Assembly (NCBI GenBank): GCA_023014485.1
Contig: JAJOZX010003308.1
Location: 48,501-112,500 of the forward strand
Length of the DNA stretch: 64,000 nucleotides
Direction of reading: 5' to 3'
Origin: Bathynomus jamesi
Lineage: Eukaryota > Arthropoda > Malacostraca > Isopoda > Cirolanidae
The notes under the pieces were generated by a model. The model was not told the origin of the DNA. It searched no databases and saw only the letters and a list, made by a program, of their open reading frames with translations. The position numbers and the translations under genes are program-made. Of this stretch, positions 44,114-55,500 are shown in pieces (positions within the stretch are counted from its first letter, which is position 1; every line of letters begins with the position of its first letter).

Positions 44114-44117
<4 letters not shown>
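43767..44117. mobile_element. Short IS630/Tc1-type MITE
   Basis: Inverted ends AGGGTGTCTCAAAAGTCGCG and CGCGACTTCTGAGACACCCT, 351 bases, between TA and GT microsatellites. The interior has a relic frame (DVQELWKRRLEHRIAQ) that looks like the C-terminus of a DD41D-type transposase. No full gene. Confidence 0.8.
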
Positions 44118-44162
<45 letters not shown>

Positions 44163-44182
44163 CTATATATATATATATATAT

Positions 44183-47100
44183 AGGGTGTGTCAATTTTGG
44201 GGGTGAAATGACTAAATTGAAAATCATGTGATTTGGTAGCAATTTAATGTAATCATTTGGCATACAAAATAATATCCTTGCTTCATAAACAATTAAAAAT
44301 AACTCCTACCTACATCAATTTTAAATAAAAAATTCAATTTTTCCATAAATTCGTAACAAAATAACAAATATGCGCAAACATCCTATTAACATTTAAAGTG
44401 GCAATAAGATATCATTCAGAGTCTTTATTTGAAAGTAACCAATGCAGTCATGTCCTTTTTGCTGCGGTTCCTTGACATCAGCATTCGGCTTACTACTTGC
44501 GCTTTGATGTAGCCTTCTCGCCTCTCGTGACTGTAAACTTGACTAGCTGCTTCTGTGACCATTTTCACACATCTCTCCACACTCTGAGTGTGAGAAGGCC
44601 ACTTTGGCACTTGCATTGGGGCCTCTTTAAGTTGTGTTAAATCTTTGTTTGTTATACATGTTGTCAGTGGTGGCTCCAAAACTTCCGAACTCAAGTTAAC
44701 TAATTCTGACAATTTCGTGGCATTGACGTTTATCGGAGGTACCTTCCTTGTCTGAACAGAGCAGTCTCCCAGCTGGTCATCATCTAGTGATGTTCCTCTA
44801 AGCTTTAGAATTATTTCCACAGCCTCAGTTCGCTCTTTGGTACATTGGCTGCAGAGTATTGCTTGCAAAACTGCCTCTGGCCTAGCATACCAAGTGGACC
44901 TTCTCACCACAGGTAACACGATGTCCACCACTACTTTCCTTTGGGTTCTCAGTAGCTGTAATTGAAACGATGTGGTTGGACCCCTCCATCCACATTGGAT
45001 TAAGTTTTACATTGAACCAGTGAGGAAGATAAAACCCATTAATAAATTCAACAATCAACATCAAATTCTGTAGCATTTTGCCCTTCAGTGCATGTTTGGA
45101 AACCCAAATCCTGCAGAAACGAATCGCTGTAGTTAACCAACGACTGTGACTTACGGGTCCACTCTCCAAGAGAGCCAGATTTTGAGGCAACTCTCCTGAT
45201 CTGATTGCTTGAACAATACGATAAGCGTAAGATTGATCCGTGCTGAGGTCTTTGATAACTTCTTCAGGCAACACTGGAAGGGGAGGGCCTACTTCGACCT
45301 TTTGAAATTTTGTATTTATTTCTAATTCCGTTGCTTCATCTAGCATGTTGCCAAGGGGGCCTGACCACTTGTTGTTGCTCTTTGTAGGACCATCAAGTTC
45401 TTGGATGAGACGACGAAGAGGTAGTTCCCCTGTGTGCAAATCACATACAATCCAAACAAGCCTTCTTCCAAGTTTTTTCTCTAAATGCGTCATAACATCG
45501 CCCTGCCATCCAGTGTTCACCGCAGTTGAGTCTCCACCAACGGCCTGCAGTGAACTGTCAAGTCTTCTTTCTTGAAGCCAACATATTATTTGATCAGCAA
45601 TTGCCTCTGCATGTTTCTTGCCTTCTACTTCTGCTTCAGGAACAAAGTGAAACAAATAGCGGCCACCAGGTTCGGAACACACAGAGTAGTGTTCTTCTTT
45701 GATGAGACCGGGAAACTTTCTGTCCATTCCCTCTACCTCTAGGAGAACTTTTGTGTCATCTCTTCTTCCATCAAACAAAAGGCAAGAGAGACCTTCCTCC
45801 TTCAAATCTTTTTCATGCTGATCAGATATTTCCTTCATTATTTTTTCTTGTGCTCTTCCTATCTTATTATGATCTATCACTAAGGATGTATCCTCTCGGC
45901 TGATGAGGCCTGCATCTATCCAAGCGGCAGTGGCAATCTCTGCAGTTTCTCGTAGCCCCGTATGGTGGCGAATACTGGCAAGGGCAATGTTTGAGATGTC
46001 TTTAGTGTTGTATTTCATTCTCTTCGGCGAAGGTTCAGATGGCATTTTGGAGCTATCATCTGATGTTGCTTCTTTCTGTTCATCTGAAGAGCTTTTAAAG
46101 AAGTGAGAAACCTCTTGATAGAGCTCTTCATCTCTTTGGGTGGCTTCTTCACTCTTCTTTTTCTTCCTTTCTTCCCTCTCTCGGATTTTCTCTTTTTACT
46201 TAGCAATAACAATCTGTTTTTTGGTTTCTGAATAATCTGCCGAACCAATCTGCATACTTCCTTGGCCTCCTGCCTTTGTTCTCTGCGCCTTTATGAAAGC
46301 CAGCTCCAAAACAGGGATCTTCTTCTCACGAGGACAGCGACAATCAATGTGAGGGTGAGGTTCTCTTCTGCATGAGGGAGAACAATTGGCTTCAGAACAC
46401 AACTCTATGGGACACTGGCAGTTAAAAATATCAAGAAGAGTATCAAGTGTGTGCAGAAATTTATTTTTCTTTGCTAGTTTTCCTTTACCAAGTGATGTCT
46501 CAACTGCTTTGTGCCACAGCTTTGTTAATTTTAGCTCAATAGTTCTATATTGATTGAGTACAGGTGGTTTGAATAACACATTAGTTTTTTTCCACTGATG
46601 CAGAAGAGGGGGAATCATGTCCCTTATGAGCTCTTTTTCTGTGTAGTTCCTTCTATCCTTTGTATTTTGTTCACGAAGGAGTAACCCTAGTCTCAGCATG
46701 TCTCGCACTGTTGGTAGTTCTGATACGGGAAGCTCCTTGCCTGTACCGACTAACAGGCTCAAGTGGCATGACGACTGACCTCTTGTCTTCAATTTTGGCA
46801 TCTTAGGAATATCTGAAAAGAAAGAAAAACATTTAAGTATTTTATATCAATTACGATGTTTCAAAGTTTAGTCATTCGATGTTCTAAAATCCAATAAAAA
46901 AATATTTCATGGGATTACAACATAATTAGACAGAAGAATATGATAATAATAAATAATTGTAATAATCAATAATCCATACTTACAGTTAAACTGTAGTATT
47001 CGTCTAGTAGAATAACTATGAAGTAGGTACAAGAGCAATAACAGCAAACCACCATCTATGACATCTAAGAGGCAACTGAGGACTGAGAGTGAGGGACAGT

Positions 47101-47381
47101 TCTATTCATGTTGTGACTTGTACATTGTACAACAACTATATGACCTTGAAAACACTCCATATGCGATCAGTGGGATATTTCTGTGACAGATGAATAGTTA
47201 ATCAATTTATGTCCTATTATTTAGTAAAAGAGTCAATTTCTGAAACTTTAAGGTAAAATTGATGTAGGTAAGGGTTATTTTATTTCATTTTGGTTGGCCA
47301 ATTTTAAGTTTTGACATGAAAAGACTATATTTTCACTACCAAAATTGATTTGAAAAAAGTTGACAAAATTGATGCACCCTA
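44183..47381 (-). mobile_element. DNA-transposon-like element B, D-x-T-A-x-N-T-G family
   Basis: Ends TAGGGTGTGTCAATTTTGG (44182) and inverted TTAGGGTGCATCAATTTTG (47382) in TA-repeat flanks, 3.2 kb. It contains one long gene on the minus strand. The inverted ends, similar to those of the element at 1-2456, support that this protein family is mobile. Target duplication unreadable in the TA tract. Confidence 0.75.
44425..46801 (-). pseudogene. Transposase-like protein, D-S-T-A-x-N-T-G family, near intact
   Basis: ATG at 46801 (MPKLKTRGQSSCHLSLLVGT). Residues 1-200 end in a Cys/His-rich stretch (FNCQCPIELCSEANCSPSC, then CRCPREKKIPVLELAFIKAQ). One TAA at 46196-46198 interrupts the frame, which goes on with basic/acidic linker and, after MPSEPSPKRMKYNTKDIS, the main domain: SCLLFDGRRDDTKVL, AVGGDSTAVNTGWQ, LGRRLVWIVCDLHTGELPLR, ESGPVSHSRWLTTAIRFCRI. 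A frameshift near 44925 leads to the final part (VVRRSTWYARPEAVLQAI… to ALVTFK). About 790 residues in all with only two lesions. D-S-T-A-x-N-T-G followed by C-x2-H resembles the hAT catalytic block. Function as transposase is inference. Confidence 0.7.
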
Positions 47382-47394
47382 ATATATATACCTT

Positions 47395-47610
47395 CGTGGT
47401 ATTGTAGTTAGCATTGTTGACTACGAATCCACCGGCTCCGGGTTCGATACCCAGTGACGGCAGTCGCGCGCAGCAAACCCAACTGTTCATCCTTCCATAC
47501 AATAAAATTGGTTGTAGATAAATGGGTACCCTGGGTAGCCTAGTGCTTAAGACGCTGGCTGCTAATCGGAAGGTCGTGAGATGGAGTCCGGGCGAAGACT
47601 TTGTAATTTC
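47395..47610 (+). mobile_element. SINE with two tRNA-like modules
   Basis: First module 47397-47465: TGGTATTGTAGTTAGCATTG and GGGTTCGATACCCAG (A- and B-box-like). Second module 47530-47600: GGGTAGCCTAGTGCTTAAGA, anticodon-like loop CTGCTAA and GGAGTCCGGGC. Between them GCAGCAAACCCAACTGTTCA, a sequence that recurs at 63943-63962. Typical for a composite tRNA-derived SINE. Confidence 0.65.
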
Positions 47611-48519
47611 TGACCACCCGTAATGGGTCGTAGTTCGGATTCCACTTTAAGCTATGGGTCTAAGGTGGAGCAACAAGCATGACCTTCGTTAGAATGAACA
47701 ATTTGGGCGGAAGCAAAACCAAGATAACCAAGGTATAGTGATATGGAATGACACGTATCTGCATGCGCGAGTTTTGTATGACACAAAATTCTCCCCACCA
47801 GAATTTTGAGGCGAGCAGGAGTCGCGAGCTCTACCCATAGGCGTATGAGGAGGGGTGTCTCAGGAGCAGCAGCCCCCCCCCCCCCCAGGACTACGGAATT
47901 GAGCATTTTCATGGCAGATTTTTCCTGACATTCCTTTGTTTTTTTTTACTTCTTGAGGTGAATTAATGGTTCTAGGGCAATTGCGTCCTGGTCAAGTGCG
48001 TCCCGGACAAATGCGTCCCGGTCATTGGCGTCCCTGGGCAATTGCGTCCCGGACAATTGCGTCCGGGACAATTGCGTCCCGGACAATTGCGCACTTCTCC
48101 AACTACTATATGAAGTTTATTTATTAGAGAAGTGAATAGAAAGTTAGTATCGGAATTTCAAATATACTTTTCATTTTAACCTATTAAACTTGTTATATGT
48201 TCATAAGTTCTGTTCGAAACTTCTCTAAAACTTTATCCATCATCAGCAACATCATTGTCAAATTTTATGGGTTACGTTCACTTAAGATAAAGTTAGTTTC
48301 GTTAGTTTTAACGAAAATATCACAACGTAACCTAACCAATCGTCAAGGGCATACAGTTGACCTAACTGGGTATTCAATTAATCTAACCGGGCATTATATC
48401 CCATACAAAATTACAATAACAAACATACTCGTCCCTCGTCATTGGCGTGCCTGGACAATTGCGTAGGTGAAGTCACAATGAACTTTCTATTCACTTCTCT
48501 AATAAATAAACTTCATATA

Positions 48520-49522
48520 ACGGGTCTGTCAAAAAAAACTAAGCCAAATTCAAACCTTTATTAAAACAAAACCATTTATCTAATTAAGTTGAATATTTTA
48601 CACAATAAAGTATAGGTAATCACCTATTATCCTTTAAATTTTTATGACGATATCTTCAGAATTGTTAATTTTATTAATAATTAACTAAAAAGTGAGATTC
48701 TCCTAATTAACATGAAAAAATTTTTTTTTACGATATACTGTAGATAATTTTTAGTTTAATAAAATTAAAAGAACTGTTCAATATTCCCTTGCATTTCTAT
48801 AACTTTTTTTAATCTCCAGTTATTATACGTAAAATACGTTTGGATTTCTCAACTCTTTTCTGAAAGTTTACTTCTGACAACCTTTGTCCATGCACTCTTT
48901 TAAATGGTTTAAATTGCAGATCAGATTTAATAATCCTTCTTACGCTTGATTCTGATATTTCTAGTTCTTTTGATATTTGAGCAGGTGTCATGTGGCTACC
49001 AGGTCGATCCTCTTGACTAAGGATACGTTCCTCCACTTTCTGAATATTTTCATCTACTCTAACTGATTTTGGTCGCCCACTACCAACCTTCCTTTCAATG
49101 CTTCCTGTTTCATCGATAGTTCTCAATAAGTAATCTAAACCTGATCTAGTCCATCCTTTATAATCGAATTCAGAAAGTAATTTCCTTGCACTATAACCTT
49201 TTTTCAACTCTATAATGCTTTATAATTATTTTATCTTCATGTGAGAATGGCATATTTAGAGGTATTCACGAAAAATTTTAAATCTAAACAAATTCTGAAA
49301 AAGAGAAAAAAGAAGATATTACATAATGAGAAAAACTGAAATTTTCGCAATCTGTAGAAATAACCGCATAACTCCTTAAAATATTTAAAATAAAGTTATA
49401 AAATTATCACAGATTATTTATGAGCTTTTATTTATTTAGCGTAAACAAATATTTGAAATCTCTATCAAATTGTGCATTTTATAGAGATTTCAAATTGGCT
49501 TAGTTTTTTTTGACAGACCCTG
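48520..49522 (-). mobile_element. Tc1/mariner-type element (inner level)
   Basis: Ends ACGGGTCTGTCAAAAAAAAC and inverted CAGGGTCTGTCAAAAAAAAC, between TA dinucleotides (48518-48519, 49523-49524). The palindrome of the host element shows the empty site CTTCATATAGTAGTTGG (inverse CCAACTACTATATGAAG at 48099). 1.0 kb; the catalytic half of the gene is lost. Confidence 0.9.
48809..49207 (-). pseudogene. Tc1/mariner transposase, DNA-binding half only
   Basis: Reads KKGYSARKLLSEFDYKGWTR, IDETGSIERKVGSGRPKSVR and MTPAQISKELEISESSVRRI, two helix-turn-helix units with a G-R-P-K linker. It ends KRILRIITGD, just where the first catalytic Asp is expected, followed by a stop at 48809. The start lies upstream of 49207 in another frame. 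A truncated form of this kind could act as a DNA-binding protein only; more likely a relic. Confidence 0.8.
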
Positions 49523-50149
49523 TAGTAGTTGGGGAAGTGCGCAATTGTCCGGGACGAAATAAAACCGGACGCAATTGTCCAGGGACGCCAATGACCGGGA
49601 CGCACTTGACCAGGACGCAATTGTCCTGTCACCGAATTAATTACTTGCTACTATACTTGTAGTTAATAATTAAAACGTAAGTTGAGGACTTACTGAATTC
49701 TGTATCAACTGCAATGGCGTAGTTTTGCTTGTCATTTAGAAATGTTGTAGCATAATTTTATCTCATTTTTGTAAATTGTAATGTTGTTTAATATCAAAAA
49801 GGCTTTAATATATGTTACTCATACTCTAACCTTTGTGTTATTTTATGCTACACATAGTGCTTATGCGGAAATCAGGGCATCTCAAAATTTTTAGGGCAAA
49901 TTTTTTCCGCCCCCTCCTCCCCCACCCAGTAAAGCGCCATTCCATACGCCTATGGCTCTACCTACACATAAAATTGGCGTAAACCATGGACGGATCCAGG
50001 AGGGGTTTAGAGGGGCACGTGCCTCCCCCTATGCTAGATCCCCAAAGGAAGAATGAAACTTGCGAACGTTTTGTCCGACAATTGACACCCAGATCGTGAT
50101 AATTAGGTCTATATAATATTGCATTACCTGTGAAATGTCTTTTATAATA

Positions 50150-50213
50150 CAGTATAATTGAACATAAAATACATGATTACTAATCATGTATCTTATGTTC
50201 AATTATACTGTAT
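50150..50213. repeat. Short palindrome
   Basis: AGTATAATTGAACATAAAATA… and its inverse with centre at about 50183. Also flanked by GTAAGTATTACAGTAAGTATT direct bits at 50239-50262. Confidence 0.8.
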
Positions 50214-50937
50214 TATAACTGTGTAGTATAATGCATACCGTAAGTATTACAGTAAGTATTGCATTATACTGCGAGTATTACACGCTTATCACAATTGAAA
50301 TGCACAGAATTTTACAAATACTTTATTAGTAATCATATTATTTTCATATTTTCTTTATTGTGTCTTTAAAAAAATAATATTTCTTTGTCAATGCATCTAT
50401 ACTACCACATCATTGAAAATTAGGGCCTATGTATACATTATAATATAATTTAACTGTGGATCATCACTTCGGGGGAATGTGAGTGTTTGATACCTTTCAG
50501 TTCACACACAGGAACAGGAAGCCCGTTGCTACCTCAAGGACGGTGGGTGAAGCGTATGGTATATCAAAAAATGTGGATCAAATAAAGCACTCGGCATGAT
50601 GTCTGTTTGGTGCCCGCACTAGACTAACCTCCCTAGATCCTCCCCTGTCGCCTGTATATTTGCTCCCAATTAATTGACACCAATTCAATTGGCTTGTATT
50701 TAAGCGCATGATTTGGGGTCTAGCCTAATCTATGATTATGATAATGTAAATGAGTAAACGCAGAACGCTTTCGCGTCGTTATGCGTTTATTTATTTACCA
50801 TTAATTAATTACCATTTCCGAAGCCTCTCCAACAAAAGCTATCCCTTGGGACCAATTACAAAATCAATTGGGTTTTATGAAATCTAACTTGGGACAAATA
50901 CAATCCCAGATGTGAAACCCGTGTGGTTCTGAGACAG

Positions 50938-50977
50938 GGAATATATAATATATATTATATATATATATATTATATAT

Positions 50978-51015
<38 letters not shown>

Positions 51016-51461
51016 CACAGACCGTGCATGGAAGAAGGAACTCTTCTAGGAAAATTAAATCCACTATAGTCCGAATAAGTAATGGTAAATGACAAACACT
51101 ATAGTTTTTTTCTTTTTCATGATGTTAGCCCGACGTGGGCAACGGGTCATTCGGAAAGAGGTCCTAGAAATAGCTTCCCTCACCAGCTATCTGCAAAGCA
51201 GACAGGATCCAGCTTTGGGACAGGATCCTGTCTGCTTTGCAGATGGCTGGTGAGGGAAGCTATATTTTTGGGACCTCTTTGCGAGTGACCCGTTGCCCAC
51301 GTCGGCTAACATCATGAAAAAGAAGAAACTATAGTGTTTGTCATTTGCCATTACTTATTCGGACTATAGTGGATTTAATTTTACTAGAAGAGTTCCTTTT
51401 TCCATGCACGGTCTGTGTGTATCATAAAAAACCTCAGGGAACCATTCTGAGTTCATTCCCA

Positions 51462-51507
<46 letters not shown>

Positions 51508-51535
51508 TATATATATTATATATATATACACATAC
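50938..51535. mobile_element. Fold-back repeat between (TA)n tracts
   Basis: Arms 51014-51215 and 51220-51420 (CACAGACCGTGCATGGAAG… / inverse). Centre AAAGCTGGATCCTGTCTGC. TA microsatellites lie outside (50942-51011, 51463-51530). The same family as 62770-63654. GGAACCATTCTGAGTT at 51439 also recurs there. Confidence 0.85.
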
Positions 51536-52520
51536 ACACACAGGGTTGAAGAAAAGGCTTTAAGGATTTTATACATACAAATAATTTGTTAATAATAAAT
51601 AAATTCCAATGATATCACTGCAGATGCGATACTTTTCAAAACAACTATACATGGCCAGGAGTGACCCTAGGTTAGAACAGGAAGGCCCTAGGCCCTAGCC
51701 CCAGTCAGCACCATGTCAGTAAGTATGGAATACAGCAATGAAAAAAAAGGGTATCTTATAATAATTGCGAAGAAAGTTTGCGTTTATTTCAAGAAGAATA
51801 TAGTGAACCATCACCAAATGCAACCAATCTTCCATACTGGAAGCCTAAAGTTTTGGAAACAGGGAGCCTGGTAAAAAATCATCCAAGTAGCAGAAGGATC
51901 AGTTACGGCAACAGGAGACAACAAAAAAGAAAATGTCCTCGCCAGTTTTCAAGTCGATCCAATAACTTCAACGAGAAAAGTCGCACAGGAATTGGGTATT
52001 TCCAAATTTTCAGTAACAAAAAATATTGAAATCACAGGAGTACCACGATTACAAATCCAGTTATCCTCAGGTCATATACGACGATAATTCTGATAGACGG
52101 CTGCAGTTTGATGAAACAATGAGATAAAAGCTCAATAGTGATCCATATTTCGTCCGAAAGATCAAATTTTCAGATGAAGGTGTCTTCGGTTTAACGAGTA
52201 AAGGAAACAAACAACGTTGACTACTGGCCGAAAGAAAATCCAAAAATACGATTGGGTAAACCCGTTAAAATGGCTACACTAACAGTTTGGGCGTGCATGG
52301 TTATTCAGGACTCGTTTCCTTTAACATATCGAGAGATACGATGGATGGAAAACGCTATTGTTAGGTATTGAGAGACAAAGTTTTGCCAGTTTACTAATGG
52401 CGTTGGCAGGAATTGGCTTTATCAACATGATGGAGTGCCGCCACATTACTCTTCAGCTGCCCGTGAGATTCTGGATACCAACCTTGAAGGAAAATGGCTT
52501 TGGCGACGAGGTCCCATCGA

Positions 52521-55500
52521 CAGTGGCGGTTCCTCATATAGGCAATATGGGCAGCCGCACAGGGCGGCATTTGTGGAGGCGGCATGAGCGCCTGCAAAAA
52601 AAATAAAAATAAAAATAAGAATAAATAAATAAAGAAATAATAAAAATAAAAAATAAAATAAAATAAATAATAAAAGATCAATAAATATATTTTTATTAAT
52701 AAAAAACCATCTATTGCATTTTCCATAAACCTTCCCATAAAAGACCTAAACAATGCAAAATGCTTCCAGAGTAATATTATTGGGAATAAAGGCCCATACT
52801 TTAACATATGTAATGTTATTTTTCTGGGTTTGGTTAAATAGTGAAATGTATATTATTTATTACAGAACGAATCTTCACACTAAGCCACTAAGGTCTGTCA
52901 AATAACCGCAAATGGATAAGAAGAGGTCAAAGCTATCAGGTGCTCAGTTTAGAAAAAAGAGGCAAGAAGAAGAGGAGAAACGAGCAAAAGATAAAGGTAT
53001 AGAGCTATGTCATCTACTCTTCACTGCTATATTGCACTGCTATTTTGTGATATAGCTTTCTGAGTCATTTGAAGTGTACTATTATGTATATAATTAGCCA
53101 TTAACCAAGGAGGTTGTATTATTCATTTGTTTCCTATTCTAAAAGTTTAATAAATTGTGCTTAATAACATGTTAAATTAATTGTACTAGCCTATTCATGC
53201 ATTGGTCTGTTATGTTCTATTTTACTATTTGCAGGGGCACTTTTGAAATATTTTGGAACACCCTCTGCCACTAGCCAGGATGAGAAGCCGTCTACTTCTG
53301 CCATTATTGAGGCTGAGGAGCCATCTACCTCCTCAGCCTCACATATGTCTCCACAAATGCAGTCTGATCCTGAGGATGAAGACCCATTTGCTTCTACTTC
53401 TCCCGGCAGGACTCTTCAGGTGAGTTTGTGTGCACATATGTCTGTGAGTGTGTGCGTGTGTGTGTATGTGTATGTGTGTGCATCCCTGCAAAGCATTTTG
53501 CAAACAGTTATAAATTATAATGTTATTATCACTGGGTCTGGGTTACTGGGTATGTGTGGTGTTTCACCACCATAATTCCATAACACCACCACCATAACAA
53601 AGTGCTGTGAATAATGTGTTATCTAACTTAGGTGTGTATACTAATGAGTAATGCTCTTGTTCTTTCTATTAGAAATGCCTGGAGCAGAATCGCCTCCTGA
53701 GGATGAGTCTCTGTCCACCGACCCTGCTAACTGGCCTTCAGTTCTGACTGAGAGAATTCGGACACAACTGGTTTCCAGGGGACCAAGTCAAGTACCATCT
53801 GACTTTGTATTCCCTAGAAACGACAGTGACGGAAGAAGTTTCCACCATCAATACTTCAGGAAGTCATTGGTTAGTGGGGAAAATATAACCAGAAGTTGGT
53901 TGGTCTATTCCTTAAAAAACAACAGCCTTTTCTGTTTCTGTTGTACATTATTTTCCAAGAGGAAAATAAATTTAACAAGTTTGGGACTCTCGGACTGGAA
54001 GCATGCAAGCTCATTGCTCACATCACATGACAACAGTTCAGAACACCTAAATTCTATGAAAATCTGGAAAGAACTGGCAGTGAGGATGAGAAAGGGGGAG
54101 ACCATTGACAAGCAGGAGATGGCACTTCTGGAGGCTGAGAAGTTGAGATGGAGAGCGGTGCTGACACGTCTCACTGCTATTGTGCATTCTCTGGCAGTTA
54201 GGAATTTGGCACTAAGGGGACATACAGAAAAATTGTTCTCACCATCAAATGGCAATTTTCTGAAAGAAGTTGAACTGATGGCACAATTTGATCCTATAAT
54301 GCAAGAGCACATTAACCGTGTCCAAAAAGGGACCTCCAGTCACACCAGCTACCTCGGCCACCACATACAAAACGAACTCATTGATTTGTCGAGCAGCAAG
54401 ACCATTTCAGCAATGGTGAGCGACATCAAACAATCAAAGTTTTTTTCAATAATTCTAGATTGCACTCCAGATATCAGCCACACTGAACAGTTGTCAGTTG
54501 TGATTCGGGTTGTGTCACTGGAGGGGAAGCCCCATATAAAGGAACATTTCATGGGGTTTTTGGAGGCAGAGGAGTCCACTGGTCAACATTTGGCATCTCT
54601 GATTCTGAAGAGACTGGAGGAGCTAAAAGTTCCTTTCATGGACTGTAGAGGACAATCATACGACAACGGGGCCAACATGAGGGGAAAAAACAAGGGTGTT
54701 CAATCCAGGCTCCTAGAAATTAATCCCAGAGCTCTGTTTGTTCCATGTGGGGCTCATTCTCTGAATTTGCTTGTGGCCGATGCTGCTAAGGGATCTATTG
54801 ATGCCACAAGTTACTTTGGCATCTTGCAGAAGCTTTAAAACTTGTTTTCAGCCTCCACACAACGATGGGCCATTTTGAAAAAACATGTGAACATCACATT
54901 GAAGATGTGGTCTGATACAAGGTGGGAAAGCAAGATCAAGAGTGTGGAGCCCCTGAGATATCAGGCAGCTGCAGTGAGAGATGCACTGATCGAGGTGAGG
55001 GACCACACCAAAGACTCTGTAATGAAGGTCGAGGCTCAATCTCTGTCAGAGGAGGTTGGGTCATACCGCTTCGCCATTTGTTCAGTGGTGTGGCATGACC
55101 TGTTGTGCCAAATTCAGCATGTGAGCAAGCAGATGCAGTCTCCTAGCATGCACGTTGATGTTGCAGTAAATCTCCTAAAAAAAAAGAGAGAGGTCTCCGC
55201 AATTACAGGGCAACAGGTTTTGTGGCTGCACAAATGGCAGCCACAGATATCTGTGAACAAATGAATGTGGAGGCTGTGTTAAAACAAAAACGGCTGAGGT
55301 CCACAAAGCGGCACTTCTCCTATGAAGCATCTGATGAGCCCTTGATTGATGCTTTGAAGAAGCTGGAGGTGACATTTTTCAATGCAGTGGTTGATGCTGC
55401 AACATCAGCCATTCAGGAAAGATTTTCCACGTTGGAAATTGTGGGAGAGAAGTTTGGAGTGCTGACACATTTCCAAAATCTCACATTTGAAGAGCTGACA

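Larger units (their letters stand above)
47968..49633. mobile_element. Palindromic GCAATTGCGTCC element (middle level)
   Basis: Ends GGTTCTAGGGCAATTGCGTC and inverted GGTGACAGGACAATTGCGTC, flanked by GAATTAAT on both sides (47960-47967, 49634-49641). Arms of about 140 bases hold repeated GGACAATTGCG and CAAGTGCGTCC units. A second inverted pair (TATATGAAGTTTATTTATTA / inverse) lies at 48110-48160 and 48480-48518. Also contains the GTCAAGGGCATACAG module at 48300-48395. Interrupted by the element at 48520. Confidence 0.85.
47836..49954. mobile_element. Non-autonomous hAT element (outer level of a three-level nest)
   Basis: Ends CATAGGCGTATGAGGAGGG (47836) and inverted CATAGGCGTATGGAATGGC (49954), flanked by the perfect 8 bp duplication GCTCTACC (47828-47835 and 49955-49962). 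No transposase of its own. A C run at 47870-47886. Contains the palindromic element 47968-49633. Confidence 0.9.
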
